DNA of 55,784 bases from assembly GCF_003184185.1 (NCBI RefSeq), contig NZ_QHJG01000029.1:1-55784 (forward strand), in the 5' to 3' direction. Source of the stretch: Legionella qingyii. Its GTDB lineage: Bacteria > Pseudomonadota > Gammaproteobacteria > Legionellales > Legionellaceae. Both the position numbers and the translations under genes were made by a program. The notes under the pieces were generated by a model. The model was not told where the DNA came from and did not search any database. It was given only the letters and a program-made list of their open reading frames with translations. Of the stretch, positions 26,516-35,531 are shown one piece after another (position 1 is the first letter of the stretch; every line of letters begins with the position of its first letter).

Positions 26516-27948
26516 GCTGGAGGAATCACCAGTTTTTGCCCCGGCTTAAGTCGAGTGATTCCACGCAAATGATTCGTAGATTGTAGGGCTGCCACTGAAA
26601 CATGATAACGCGCAGCAATAGCAGGTAAGGTTTCTCCAGCGCGAACCAAATGGACATTATTCGTCGTCATGGCTTCAATGCGTGATCCGTGAGGAGGATT
26701 TTCCCAGAAATATCCTTTAATGCCCTGAAAAATTGCCTGGCTCAAACGAGTTTGATACGCTGGATTAGTTAAATTACGTTCCTCAATAGGATTTGAAATA
26801 AATCCTGTTTCTACTAGAATCGAAGGAATATCCGCAGATTTCAAAACGACAAACCCCGCCTGCTCCACTTTATTATTATGTAAATTAGTGAAATTACCGA
26901 GCTGATTTAAGACACGCCCTCCCATTTGCAAACCGGAATTAATCGTTGCAGTTTGTGATAAATCAATGAGAACGGAACGCACTACACCATTTCGGTCATC
27001 CAAATCTCCTAGATTCACCCCTCCTAATTCTGAATAGTTCTCCTTTTCTGCAAGCCAACGTGCTGCTTCACTGGTAGCACCTCGTTGCGATAAAGCAAAT
27101 ACCGAGGCGCCATTTGAGTGAGGATTATTAAATGCGTCCGCATGAATCGCAACAAATACATCGCCATTATATTTTCTGGCAATGTCCAGACGTTGGCGCA
27201 GACCCACATAATAATCTCCAGAACGGGTTAGCACAGCGCGCATACCTGGTTGCCTATCTATTAATTGTTTGAGTTTCAAAGTAATTGCTAATACGACGTC
27301 CTTTTCTCGACTGTTGCGTGGGCCTCTAGCTCCTGGATCCTTACCTCCATGTCCTGCATCCAAAACAACAATAACATCACGCAGTTTAGAAGGCCTAGCA
27401 CTTACCTTAATTGGCTGTCGGTTTGCTAAAATAGGTCGTGTTAGCTGCTTTGTTTCAATTTTTACAGGTAATTTTGCCTGTTGTATTTTCTGTGTTGTGT
27501 ATGTTTTCGCTGCTACAGACAATCCTTTTTGAGGAGCGCTTGCAGCAATTGGCGCAACAAGATGACCACTATGTAATAAATCAACGCGTACGCCTCCAAA
27601 CGCGCCATTGGGTTTCCATGGAGAAGATCTTAGTTGTACTTTTTGATTAACTTCAAAAACAAGCCTCAAGGTTCTAGGCTCAGAATGCCCGCTACGAACT
27701 TGTCTGACTAATCCATTGATTAAACCCAATTGGTTTAAATCTACAGCCAATTGGGTCTCTTTTAAGTCCAATACAACTCGCTCAGGATTATTTAACGAGA
27801 ATACTTTGTGGGTGAATGGACCATTAATTGTTAGAAAAAGTGAAGTTTGATTTCCTTGTTGTTTTAAAACAATTGATTTCAGTTGGGCACCAAATGTTGT
27901 TACTGAGCAGAGAAACAGTACCACAAAAAACCATAAGCGAAATATCAT
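26506..27948 (-). CDS. amiB: N-acetylmuramoyl-L-alanine amidase AmiB
   Basis: Periplasmic zinc amidase that splits septal peptidoglycan during cell separation. The 480-residue protein has a signal peptide (VVLFLCSVTTFG), an AMIN domain (about 20-130) that binds peptidoglycan, a linker, an Amidase_3 catalytic domain with LDAGHGGKDPGARG and VETGFISNPIEE (zinc ligands and catalytic glutamate), and a C-terminal LysM domain (about 430-477). This three-domain layout is typical of AmiB/AmiC. The gene overlaps tsaE upstream (ATGA) and mutL downstream. Confidence 0.94.
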   Translation of the reverse strand: MIFRLWFFVVLFLCSVTTFGAQLKSIVLKQQGNQTSLFLTINGPFTHKVFSLNNPERVVLDLKETQLAVDLNQLGLINGLVRQVRSGHSEPRTLRLVFEVNQKVQLRSSPWKPNGAFGGVRVDLLHSGHLVAPIAASAPQKGLSVAAKTYTTQKIQQAKLPVKIETKQLTRPILANRQPIKVSARPSKLRDVIVVLDAGHGGKDPGARGPRNSREKDVVLAITLKLKQLIDRQPGMRAVLTRSGDYYVGLRQRLDIARKYNGDVFVAIHADAFNNPHSNGASVFALSQRGATSEAARWLAEKENYSELGGVNLGDLDDRNGVVRSVLIDLSQTATINSGLQMGGRVLNQLGNFTNLHNNKVEQAGFVVLKSADIPSILVETGFISNPIEERNLTNPAYQTRLSQAIFQGIKGYFWENPPHGSRIEAMTTNNVHLVRAGETLPAIAARYHVSVAALQSTNHLRGITRLKPGQKLVIPPAWA

Positions 27949-28433
27949 ATTTCACCTGCAAGACGCGCTAAAATTCTTTTCCCAGCTGTGCTCAATGCCA
28001 TAATTTGCATTTCACGTCCAGCCCCCTTAATAGCTAACTTAAAACGAATATCGACTTGTGGCAATGCTCCTCCTGCATTTTCAGCCCATTCAATACAACA
28101 AATACTCTCTTGGGTAAAATAATCTCGAAATCCAAGATATTCCAACTCTTCCTCATGATGTATGCGATACAGATCAAAATGATGTATGGTTAGATGATTA
28201 CATAGATAACTTTCTACTAGAGAAAAAGTTGGGCTTTTAATTGTAGATTGAACGCCCATATGTCTCAACATAGCGCGAATGATAGTTGTTTTTCCTGCCC
28301 CAAGATCACCACTAAAAGTCATGATTAGAGAAGGACAAAGACAAGAAGCCAGTTGAGAGGCAAAATGTTCACTCGCCGTTTCATCAGGTAAATCCAGTGT
28401 TATAACGGCATCTAATTTATTATTTGTCATCAT
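27945..28433 (-). CDS. tsaE: tRNA t6A biosynthesis ATPase TsaE
   Basis: ATPase partner of TsaB and TsaD in making threonylcarbamoyl-adenosine at position 37 of tRNAs. The P-loop GDLGAGKTTIIRAML is near residue 42, followed by TIKSPTFSLVESY and HFDLYRIHHEEELEYLGF, both family hallmarks, and CIEWAENA near residue 113. At 162 residues it is of normal size. ATGA overlaps join it to the NAD(P)HX repair gene upstream and amiB downstream, giving the widely conserved nnr-tsaE-amiB-mutL order. Confidence 0.96.
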   Translation of the reverse strand: MMTNNKLDAVITLDLPDETASEHFASQLASCLCPSLIMTFSGDLGAGKTTIIRAMLRHMGVQSTIKSPTFSLVESYLCNHLTIHHFDLYRIHHEEELEYLGFRDYFTQESICCIEWAENAGGALPQVDIRFKLAIKGAGREMQIMALSTAGKRILARLAGEI

Positions 28434-29914
28434 TCAGGATAATTCAATACATGAGGTAAAACATCAAATAAATCACTGGCCAATAAACCAGCCCCCCCTA
28501 ATTTTTTTGCTACTCGATCTCCCGCAACCGCATGGGCCCACACACCGCATTGTGCGGCTTCAGATAAAGAATATCCTTGAGCACAAAGACCAGCAATAAT
28601 ACCGCTTAATACATCGCCCATACCAGCACTCGCCATGGCCGGATTACCTCGAGGACAAACAGAGGTATCTTTGTCTGCTGTTTGAATCACAGTACCAGCC
28701 CCTTTTAATACAACGACCCCGCCATATTGTTTCTGGATGTTTGCCGCTGCCTGGTATCTATCCTTCTGAATCAAATCAGTAGAGCAAGAAAGTAAGCAAG
28801 CCGCTTCGCCTGGATGTGGTGTTAAAATCCAATTATCATCCAGTTGTGGGTTCTCAGCTAACAATCTTAACGCCGATGCATCAATTACCATAGGCAATTG
28901 TGATGTAATTGCAGTTAAAAAAAGGTTAGTAGCCCACTCACTTTCCCCTAGACCTGGACCAATAATGCAGACTGTGGCCTGAGCCAAGAGTGGTTTTAAA
29001 TCTTGGGCAGTTTCAACACCACATACCATAGCTTCGGGGATTAATGATAAAGCACCCTTGGCATGTTCCGGCCACGTTGCAACTGTTACTGCACCAGCAC
29101 CAGTTCGCATTACTGCTTTTGCAGCCAGACTAATAGCTCCAGGCATTCCAGGCCCTCCACCAATTACTAAAACATGGCCATAATTTCCCTTATGCGAATT
29201 CTTTTTACGTTTAGCAATGGGTAAAGGTAAGGTATCCCAACTTAAAAGGCGAGCAGCTGGAATCAATTGAGACACACACGAATCAAGTTGTAAAGAGCAA
29301 CTATGAATTTCACCACAATAATCCGGCCCATCGGCAGTATACATGCCTTTTTTTTGAGCAATAAAGGTTAAAGTCGTGTTGGCTTTAACACAAAAGTTTT
29401 CTATCTTTCCTGTATCTGCATTAAGGCCTGAGGGTATATCCAAAGACACAACAGGTAGACCACTTGCATTGATCTGATTAATTGCTGATGCAATAACCCC
29501 ATGCACAGGCCCAGTCAAACCAATCCCTAAAAGAGCGTCAACAATTAATTCGACTTCGCTGTCTAATGGTTCATCTGCAGCTTGACACTCAACTCCTGCA
29601 TTTATAGCCATTAACGCCGCATGTTGCGCGGCAAAAGGTAGATCAATCACTGCCTTACATTGATAAATCGTGACTAATAAACCCTGTTCATGCGCTAATC
29701 TGGCAACAACATATCCATCGCCAGCATTGTTTCCAGCACCGCAATAGATAGCAATATGTCGCACATTCGGATAAAGCTTTGCTATATGAAAAAATGCCTC
29801 TGCACCTGCGCGGGACATGAGTGTATTTTCATCTAATTGATATAAAGAGGTAGCTTGTTGCTCGCACGCTCTAATTTGCTCACAACGATAAAGGGCATTT
29901 GCTGGCATGATCAT
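28430..29914 (-). CDS. nnr: Bifunctional NAD(P)H-hydrate epimerase / ADP-dependent NAD(P)H-hydrate dehydratase
   Basis: Repairs hydrated NADH and NADPH. The N-terminal epimerase half contains YCGAGNNAGDGYVVARLA and the C-terminal kinase-like half contains LTPHPGEAACLL, VVLKGAGTVI and NPAMASAGMGDVLSGIIAGL. The longest frame begins with a GTG at 29944, but the ATG at 29914 has GGAG seven bases upstream and gives a 494-residue protein. It heads the nnr-tsaE-amiB-mutL chain with start/stop overlaps. Confidence 0.93.
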   Translation of the reverse strand: MIMPANALYRCEQIRACEQQATSLYQLDENTLMSRAGAEAFFHIAKLYPNVRHIAIYCGAGNNAGDGYVVARLAHEQGLLVTIYQCKAVIDLPFAAQHAALMAINAGVECQAADEPLDSEVELIVDALLGIGLTGPVHGVIASAINQINASGLPVVSLDIPSGLNADTGKIENFCVKANTTLTFIAQKKGMYTADGPDYCGEIHSCSLQLDSCVSQLIPAARLLSWDTLPLPIAKRKKNSHKGNYGHVLVIGGGPGMPGAISLAAKAVMRTGAGAVTVATWPEHAKGALSLIPEAMVCGVETAQDLKPLLAQATVCIIGPGLGESEWATNLFLTAITSQLPMVIDASALRLLAENPQLDDNWILTPHPGEAACLLSCSTDLIQKDRYQAAANIQKQYGGVVVLKGAGTVIQTADKDTSVCPRGNPAMASAGMGDVLSGIIAGLCAQGYSLSEAAQCGVWAHAVAGDRVAKKLGGAGLLASDLFDVLPHVLNYPE

Positions 29915-29969
29915 CTTGTGCTCCAAATCTACTATTTCGAACACGTTCTTAGTAGTCTAGTGTAGTATC

Positions 29970-30075
29970 GTAGTCTTGATGAAGCACAGCGAAACCCGGG
30001 GATTTGCTGGATGTAAATAAAACCGCTTTACCTAGGTTTCGCTACACTTCACCCAGGCTAAAAAGCCCAGGCTAC
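29970..30075. repeat. Palindromic intergenic repeat (copy C)
   Basis: GATGAAGCACAGCGAAACCCGGGG pairs loosely with a right arm containing GGTTTCGCTACACTTCACCCAGGCT, followed by a second partial end AAAAAGCCCAGGCTACG. It lies between nnr and the end of sspB. Confidence 0.6.
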
Positions 30076-30081
30076 GTCCAT

Positions 30082-30495
30082 TTACTTAACTAATTTTAAT
30101 GAAGGTTTACTTTTAGAAACAGTTGAGCCATCCGATTCAGCGCCAGAAGTCCCAGAAGATGCTGGAGGCGGTTCTTCTTCATCTTCAACAGCAAAAGCAA
30201 TGCCTCTACCATTTTCTTTAGCGTAGATTTCTAATACTGCTCCTGGTGGAACAAAAATTTGTTCTGTTTTTCCTGAAAAACGTGCAGTAAAGATGATTCG
30301 ATCGTTTTCTAATAAAAGACCGCGAGTTGCTGCTGGAGAAATATTTAACACGATACGATCATGATTCACATGCTCTCTTGGAACCTGGACTCCCGTATAT
30401 TCAGCATTAACCATGATATAAGGGGTTAATTCGTTATCTACTATCCAATCGTAGGCAGCGCGAATTAGATAGGGTTTGTTTGATGTCATTGTCAT
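30082..30495 (-). CDS. sspB: ClpXP protease specificity-enhancing factor SspB
   Basis: Adaptor that delivers ssrA-tagged and other proteins to ClpXP. The 137-residue protein begins with the SspB fold (KPYLIRAAYDWIVDNELTPYI, then HVNHDRIVLNISPAATRGLL) and ends in a flexible Pro/Ser-rich linker with a short basic tail (KPSLKLVK) that docks onto ClpX, a known SspB feature. It follows sspA after four bases on the same strand, the standard order. Confidence 0.95.
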   Translation of the reverse strand: MTMTSNKPYLIRAAYDWIVDNELTPYIMVNAEYTGVQVPREHVNHDRIVLNISPAATRGLLLENDRIIFTARFSGKTEQIFVPPGAVLEIYAKENGRGIAFAVEDEEEPPPASSGTSGAESDGSTVSKSKPSLKLVK

Positions 30496-30499
30496 ATAA

Positions 30500-31120
30500 T
30501 TATGCCGCTCTTAGTTGTCGCTCCGCGTCAGTCAAACTTGTTTGAAACGATTCACGTTTGAACAAGCGCTGCATGTAAGCAATTATTCCTTTAAATTCCG
30601 GTGCAATTTCAATTCCCAATCGAGGCAAACGCCACAATAAAGGTGCCAATGCACAATCCAACAAAGAAAACTCATCACTCAAAAAATAAGATTTATCTGC
30701 AAATACAGGGTCAAGAGCAGTTAAACTTTCAAATAAATTTGCTCTGGCCTGATCCGCATTATCATCTCTTAAAATTCGGTTCATTAAATAATACCAATCA
30801 TGTTCTATCCTGTGCATCATTTTTCTTGTTTCAGCACGAGCTACAGGATAAACAGGCAATAATGGTGGATGAGGAAATCGCTCATCTAAATATTCCATGA
30901 TAATACGTGGCTCATAAAGCACAAGTTCTCTATCAATTAAAGTAGGAACCGTTCCATATGGATTAACTGATAACAGATCAGCGCTGGGTTCAGCCTGCTT
31001 AGCAGCAAGAATTTCTACATTTACCCCTTTTTCAGCCAACACAATTCGAACCTGATGGCTGTAAACATCGTCTGTATCAGAAAATAAAGACATTATAGTG
31101 CGCTTTGCAACAATTGCCAT
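30500..31120 (-). CDS. sspA: Stringent starvation protein A, SspA
   Basis: RNA polymerase-associated regulator with a glutathione-S-transferase fold but no known transferase activity. The N-terminal thioredoxin-like half (SLFSDTDDVYSHQVRIVLAEKG, PYGTVPTLIDRELVLYEPRII) and the all-helical C-terminal half are complete. The ATG at 31120 has AGGAG seven bases upstream and is preferred to the TTG at 31126, giving 206 residues. It lies downstream of petC, the common petABC-sspAB arrangement. Confidence 0.95.
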   Translation of the reverse strand: MAIVAKRTIMSLFSDTDDVYSHQVRIVLAEKGVNVEILAAKQAEPSADLLSVNPYGTVPTLIDRELVLYEPRIIMEYLDERFPHPPLLPVYPVARAETRKMMHRIEHDWYYLMNRILRDDNADQARANLFESLTALDPVFADKSYFLSDEFSLLDCALAPLLWRLPRLGIEIAPEFKGIIAYMQRLFKRESFQTSLTDAERQLRAA

Positions 31121-31207
31121 GAGCAACTCCTATTTAATTCAACCTATAACAAAGGTAAGTACACACACACAAAAACGCGCATTTTACCACATTTTTACCT
31201 TTTTGGG

Positions 31208-31888
31208 TTACTTTACACCGACTTTTCGCCAATAAATTGTTTTTAAACCCAACGCGGCGATAAATAAAATCAATAAAAAACCAACTACAAAAAAACCTAA
31301 ATAGTGACGCAGTGACTGTACTGGTTCACTAACATAGGCAAGAAAAGTCACCAAATCCTGTAAATTAGTATCAAATTGTCCACCGGATAAATCATGATTC
31401 AATGTTTCTAAAATATTGGGCATGGCAACATCAGGAACAAGATGATTATTTGTACCAAATTGTCGAGAGTCATCCTTATAAAAACCATTTAGATAACTAT
31501 AGAGCCATTTCGTCCCTTTCTCTCTAGCAATCAAAGATAAATCTGGTGGTACTATCCCAAACCATTGTTTTGCATCTTCTGGAGGCAAGGCGATACGAAT
31601 TGGATCATTAATCGTTGCTTGGGTAAAAATCAGATTATTTTTTAATAAATCTTGATTTATTTGACCATCAAATCCTATTAACCCTAACCCCTTGGCCATA
31701 TGATTATAGCGTAAATATTTTAAAGAGTGACAACCAGAACAATAATTCATAAATAGTCTAGCACCTCTTTGTAAGCTAGCCTGGTCTTGGACATCGATTT
31801 TTAGAGGATAGGTCCATCCGACCGGATTTAAAGCGACGCATCCAAACCATACAGCCAAGTAAAAAACAACTCCTTGCATCCGCATCAT
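31208..31888 (-). CDS. petC: Ubiquinol-cytochrome c reductase, cytochrome c1
   Basis: Haem subunit of the bc1 complex, passing electrons from the Rieske centre to soluble cytochrome c. It has a signal peptide, the haem motif CSGCH (NYCSGCHSLKYLRYNHMA), a likely axial methionine in the VAMPNIL segment, and a C-terminal membrane anchor (FFVVGFLLILFIAAL). It is 226 residues long. Its start overlaps the end of petB by four bases. Confidence 0.95.
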   Translation of the reverse strand: MMRMQGVVFYLAVWFGCVALNPVGWTYPLKIDVQDQASLQRGARLFMNYCSGCHSLKYLRYNHMAKGLGLIGFDGQINQDLLKNNLIFTQATINDPIRIALPPEDAKQWFGIVPPDLSLIAREKGTKWLYSYLNGFYKDDSRQFGTNNHLVPDVAMPNILETLNHDLSGGQFDTNLQDLVTFLAYVSEPVQSLRHYLGFFVVGFLLILFIAALGLKTIYWRKVGVK

Positions 31889-33099
31889 TGCCCTCCCAGG
31901 CGAGAAGGTACCGGGCGTGGTGCTTCAAAACGAGTATAAAAAGGCATTAATACAAAATATGCAAAATAAAATACTGTACTGACACGGGCCAAAAACAAAC
32001 GCATGGGAGTTACAGGAATTGTTCCTAAATAACCCAATAGCAAAAACGCAGTGACACCGAAAAACAACATAATCCTTGAGCAATTTCCTTTATAACGCAT
32101 TGAGCGAACCGGACTGCGATCAAGCCAAGGTAAAAGGAACAGGAGTAATAAAGCAGATCCCATACAGATAATTCCTAATAATTTATCCGGTACCGCCCGC
32201 AACATGGCATAAAATGGCGACATATACCACATGGGGGCAATATGATCTGGGGTAATTAACGGATTTGCGGGTACAAAATTATTATGTTCTAAAAAATACC
32301 CCCCCATTTCAGGGGCAAAAAATACAACCGCAAAAAATAAACTAAGAAAAGCAAGCACCATGACTAAGTCTTTAACAATGTAGTATGGGTGAAATGGAAT
32401 TCCATCTAAAGGCTTGCCTTGTGCATCTAATTTATTTTTGATCTCAATTCCTTCTGGATTATTAGAGCCGACCTTATGTAAGGCAACAACATGCAAGAAC
32501 ACCAAGAAAACGAGTAAGAATGGAATGGCAATTACATGTAGTGCAAAGAAACGTTGTAGCGTAGCATTACCCACTGAGTAATCTCCTCTGAGCCAAACAA
32601 CAAGGCTTTCACCAATATATGGAATAGCACTAAGCAATGAGGTGATTACTTCTGCTCCCCAATAGGACATTTGTCCCCAAGGCAATAAATAACCAAAAAA
32701 TGCACCAGCCAAAAGTAAAATATATAAACACATTCCCAAAAGCCAAATCAACTCACGTGGTTTTTGATATGAGCCATAAAGTAAGCCACGGAACATATGT
32801 AAATAAATAACAATAAAAAAAGCAGATGCGCCAGTTGAATGCATATAACGCAGTAACCAGCCAAAATTTACATCGCGCATTATGTATTCTAAAGATGCAA
32901 AAGCCTGCTCAGCGCTTGGAGTATAAAACATGGTAAGCCACAAACCAGTAATCAATTGATTGATTAAAACGACAAGCGCTAGTGAACCAAAGAAGTACAA
33001 AAAATTTAAATTCTTAGGAAGATAATAGGCACTGAAATAATTTTTCCAGGTGCTCATCAAAGGAAAACGCTCATCGAGCCATTTGAGGAGTCTATTCAT
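31885..33099 (-). CDS. petB: Ubiquinol-cytochrome c reductase, cytochrome b
   Basis: Membrane subunit carrying two b-type haems and the quinol sites of the bc1 complex. The 404-residue protein has eight or so membrane segments, the haem-ligand histidines in YMHSTGASAFFIVIYLHMFR and RFFALHVIAIPFLLVFLVF, and the Qo-site motif PEWY-like region here reading ITPDHIAPMWYMSPFYAM, with W rather than E preceding Y. That is a variation on the usual PEW(Y/F) motif. The start gives a normal N-terminus. An intergenic palindrome separates it from petA. Confidence 0.95.
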   Translation of the reverse strand: MNRLLKWLDERFPLMSTWKNYFSAYYLPKNLNFLYFFGSLALVVLINQLITGLWLTMFYTPSAEQAFASLEYIMRDVNFGWLLRYMHSTGASAFFIVIYLHMFRGLLYGSYQKPRELIWLLGMCLYILLLAGAFFGYLLPWGQMSYWGAEVITSLLSAIPYIGESLVVWLRGDYSVGNATLQRFFALHVIAIPFLLVFLVFLHVVALHKVGSNNPEGIEIKNKLDAQGKPLDGIPFHPYYIVKDLVMVLAFLSLFFAVVFFAPEMGGYFLEHNNFVPANPLITPDHIAPMWYMSPFYAMLRAVPDKLLGIICMGSALLLLFLLPWLDRSPVRSMRYKGNCSRIMLFFGVTAFLLLGYLGTIPVTPMRLFLARVSTVFYFAYFVLMPFYTRFEAPRPVPSRLGGQ

Positions 33100-33134
33100 T
33101 TAATCAAGCCTTATCTGTTATCAATCGTACATTT

Positions 33135-33213
33135 TAGCCTAGGTGCAGCGAAGCGAAACCCGGGGAAACCCTATTGTTTATTATCCCGGGTTTCACTTCG
33201 CTGCACCCGGATT
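33135..33213. repeat. Palindromic intergenic repeat (copy D), within the petAB gap
   Basis: TAGCCTAGGTGCAGCGAAGC then GAAACCCGGGG on the left, and CCCGGGTTTCACTTCGCTGC then ACCCGGATTA on the right, make a strong stem. It lies inside the pet operon, where an RNA hairpin could set the ratio of petA to petBC. Confidence 0.75.
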
Positions 33214-33235
33214 ACAGATTATGTAGGCATAGAAT

Positions 33236-33853
33236 TTATGCCTTGTCCTCGCCAATAACAAGAGTATGCTGATCGATAAAATAATATGGTGGTACTTCCA
33301 TATTAATTGGCGCAGGGACATCTTTAAAAACCCTGCCAGAAAGATCAAAAGCAGAACCATGACAAGGGCAGAAAAAACCACCTGGCCAGTCAGGCCCTAA
33401 ATCACCTAGATTGGGTTTGTATTTTGGAGAACAACCCAGGTGCGTACAAATCCCTATAAGAACCAAGTATTCTGGATTAATTGAACGAAACTCATTTTTT
33501 GCATAGGAAGGCTGCTGCCTCGTCACAGAATTGGGATCACGCAATCTTGAAGAATCTATAGTCAAACGCTGCAACATTTCTTTGGTTCGTCTAATTATCC
33601 ATACTGGTTTTCCACGCCATTCAACAACCGCCTGCTCCCCAGGCTCGAGTTTACTTAAATCGACGTGTACAGGCGCACTTTCAGCTTGAGCTTTAGCGCT
33701 AGGTAACCAAGAAGCAACAAAGGGAGTTAAAGCACATAAAGCACCTATGCCTCCTAATACACATGTTGTAGTTAACAAAAATTGGCGACGACCTTCATCT
33801 ACAAGATCGTTTTTCTCTTGCTCGCGATCAGGATCAGTATTTTCATTCACCAT
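33236..33853 (-). CDS. petA: Ubiquinol-cytochrome c reductase, Rieske iron-sulfur subunit
   Basis: Rieske 2Fe-2S subunit of the bc1 complex. It has a twin-arginine-type N-terminus (EGRRQFLLTTTCVLGG) that also forms the membrane anchor, and the cluster motifs CTHLGC and CPCHGS in the C-terminal domain. It is 205 residues long and is the first gene of petABC. Palindromic repeats flank it on both sides. Confidence 0.95.
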   Translation of the reverse strand: MVNENTDPDREQEKNDLVDEGRRQFLLTTTCVLGGIGALCALTPFVASWLPSAKAQAESAPVHVDLSKLEPGEQAVVEWRGKPVWIIRRTKEMLQRLTIDSSRLRDPNSVTRQQPSYAKNEFRSINPEYLVLIGICTHLGCSPKYKPNLGDLGPDWPGGFFCPCHGSAFDLSGRVFKDVPAPINMEVPPYYFIDQHTLVIGEDKA

Positions 33854-33875
33854 ATCATTTGCTTATGTAATGTTA

Positions 33876-33955
33876 TAGCCTGGATGTAACAAAGCGGAAC
33901 CCGGGGTCGCAAGGCAGTATGGATTCCCCGGGCTCCGCTGGCTGCACCTAGGTTA
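33876..33955. repeat. Palindromic intergenic repeat (copy E), upstream of petA
   Basis: TAGCCTGGATGTAACAAAGCGGAACCCGGGG on the left, shown in two parts TAGCCTGGATGTAACAAAGC and GGAACCCGGGG, pairs with CCCCGGGCTCCGC then TGGCTGCACCTAGGTTA on the right. It lies between the rpsI terminator and petA. Confidence 0.7.
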
Positions 33956-33984
33956 CAAACTACTCCTACCCCAAACATGCAAAA

Positions 33985-34009
33985 TAAAAAACCCCGCAAA
34001 AGCGGGGTT
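33985..34009 (-). terminator. Intrinsic terminator after rpsI
   Basis: On the minus strand, AACCCCGC-TTTT-GCGGGGTT is followed by TTTTTA. The stem is perfect over eight pairs and it lies 17 bases past the rpsI stop: a textbook Rho-independent terminator. Confidence 0.9.
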
Positions 34010-34026
34010 CGTTAACCAATAAACGA

Positions 34027-34458
34027 TTAACGTTTTGAGTATTGAGTTGCACGACGTGCTTTGTGCAAGCCCACTTTCTTTCTTTCAACACGACGTGAAT
34101 CACGAGTTAATAAACCACGTGCACGTAATCTTCTACGAACAGAATTTGGACTAGGCTCAGCATCTTCTGCTAATCCTGCTTCATCGTACGCAACTAATGC
34201 TCTTGCAATACCTAAACGTACAGCACCTGCCTGGCCAGAAACTCCACCGCCAGATACTGTAATGTAAGCATCAAATTTATCAACAAGGTCAACGGTTTCT
34301 AGTGGCTGCATCACAACCATGCAAGAAGTTTCACGGCAGAAATATTCCTGTAAAGTACGGCCATTTACTTTGATCTCGCCTTTACCTGGACGTAAAAACA
34401 CACGAGCTGTTGAACTTTTTCTACGGCCTGTGCCGTAGTATTGCTTCACTTCAGCCAT
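34027..34458 (-). CDS. rpsI: Small ribosomal subunit protein uS9
   Basis: Ribosomal protein whose C-terminal tail (ATQYSKR) reaches the P site. [21 protein letters not shown] at the N-terminus and [20 protein letters not shown] at the end are standard. It is 143 residues, about a dozen longer than E. coli S9. The extra residues are [15 protein letters not shown] after ALVAYD. The normally conserved GRETARMVVRQPLE reads [14 protein letters not shown] here, losing two arginines. It follows rplM after five bases, the conserved rplM-rpsI operon. Confidence 0.95.
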   Translation of the reverse strand: MAEVKQYYGTGRRKSSTARVFLRPGKGEIKVNGRTLQEYFCRETSCMVVMQPLETVDLVDKFDAYITVSGGGVSGQAGAVRLGIARALVAYDEAGLAEDAEPSPNSVRRRLRARGLLTRDSRRVERKKVGLHKARRATQYSKR

Positions 34459-34463
34459 AATAC

Positions 34464-34898
34464 TTATTCCTCAATATCAAGTTGCTTGGGTTGCTGTGCA
34501 GTATGTGGATGCTCGTTGCCTGCATATACTTTTAGCTTACGATACATCTCTCTACCTAAAGGATTTTTTGGTAACATGCCTTTAACAGCAAGTTCGATAA
34601 TTCTAACAGGATTTCTAGCCTGTAATTTTTCGAAACTATCTGATTTTATTCCACCAGGATATCCGGTATGACGATAGTACATCTTGTTGGTAAATTTACG
34701 GCCGGTCACAATAACCTTTTCCGCATTAGTCACTACGATGTAATCGCCAGTATCAACATGGGGGGTATACTCAGCTTTATGCTTGCCACGTAAACGACGA
34801 GCAATCTCACTTGCTAAGCGACCCAAAACTTTGTCGCTGGCATCAACCACTAACCAGTCACGTTTGACTTCATGGCTTTTGGCACTAAATGTCTTCAT
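34464..34898 (-). CDS. rplM: Large ribosomal subunit protein uL13
   Basis: Early-assembly 50S protein. The family N-terminus [20 protein letters not shown] starts at the ATG at 34898, which has GGAG upstream; the longer frame to 34940 adds fourteen residues not found in the family. The product is 144 residues (E. coli 142). [21 protein letters not shown] and [18 protein letters not shown] are typical. It is the first gene of rplM-rpsI. Confidence 0.96.
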   Translation of the reverse strand: MKTFSAKSHEVKRDWLVVDASDKVLGRLASEIARRLRGKHKAEYTPHVDTGDYIVVTNAEKVIVTGRKFTNKMYYRHTGYPGGIKSDSFEKLQARNPVRIIELAVKGMLPKNPLGREMYRKLKVYAGNEHPHTAQQPKQLDIEE

Positions 34899-35209
34899 TA
34901 AATGAACTCCGAACCGCCTAAATTGGTAATCTTCTATCATGGACGGGCGATTTTAACCAAAACAGAAACATCCTACAAGTAAAAAAGGATAAAAATTTAT
35001 ATACAATTATTAAATCCGCATAAATATAACAAATTTCAAACAAGAATCACAATAATTTTTTGTTCTATTGTGTAGTCTGGGCGAAGTAAAACGGCACTGC
35101 CAGTAAATTAATAGTAGTTCGATAATGCAAAACCTGAGAAATTCAAGCATTTCATAATTTTAATTTTGGGTTCTGCTTCACTACATCCAGGCTACACTTG
35201 ATATATTGT
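34899..35209. other. Gap between the ferredoxin gene and rplM, with a degenerate repeat
   Basis: This 311-base stretch must contain the rplM promoter, but none is clear to me. At about 35074-35196 are eroded arms of the intergenic palindrome: TAGTCTGGGCGAAGTAAAAC on the left and GCTTCACTACATCCAGGCTA on the right. No gene is supportable. Confidence 0.45.
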
Positions 35210-35527
35210 TCATTCCCGGTCAATTAATAACTGCTCGACAATATTGCCAGAAATTAAATGCTTTTCAATGATTTCATCAATATCAGCAAAAGACGCATAA
35301 GTGTACCACACGCCTTCAGGGTAAATTACAATACATGGGCCAGAACTGCAACGCCCGAGACAACCTGATTTACTTACACGAACTTTACCTGGACCATGCA
35401 TTTCCAGTTCCAGAAGTCGTGATTTCATATAATCAAAATAAGGCTCACCACCAGCATTGGCGCAGCATTGTTTGCCTGCCGCCTTTTGATTGGTGCAGAT
35501 GAGAACATGTTTATTGTAATAAGCCAA
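35210..35527 (-). CDS. Thioredoxin-like [2Fe-2S] ferredoxin
   Basis: A 105-residue thioredoxin-fold ferredoxin. Four cysteines in the usual arrangement hold the cluster: C11 (LICTNQ), C22 (KQCC) and CLGRCSSGPC near residues 56-65. The segment VRVSKSGCLGRCSSGPCIVI is characteristic. Such small ferredoxins are electron carriers of unclear partner. It begins four bases past the ihfA stop, so it is likely to be cotranscribed with ihfA. Confidence 0.88.
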   Translation of the reverse strand: MAYYNKHVLICTNQKAAGKQCCANAGGEPYFDYMKSRLLELEMHGPGKVRVSKSGCLGRCSSGPCIVIYPEGVWYTYASFADIDEIIEKHLISGNIVEQLLIDRE

Positions 35528-35531
35528 TGGA

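Noticed and set aside
34061..34267. Plus-strand frame opposite rpsI
   Set aside because: It lies wholly inside rpsI on the other strand and has no family features.
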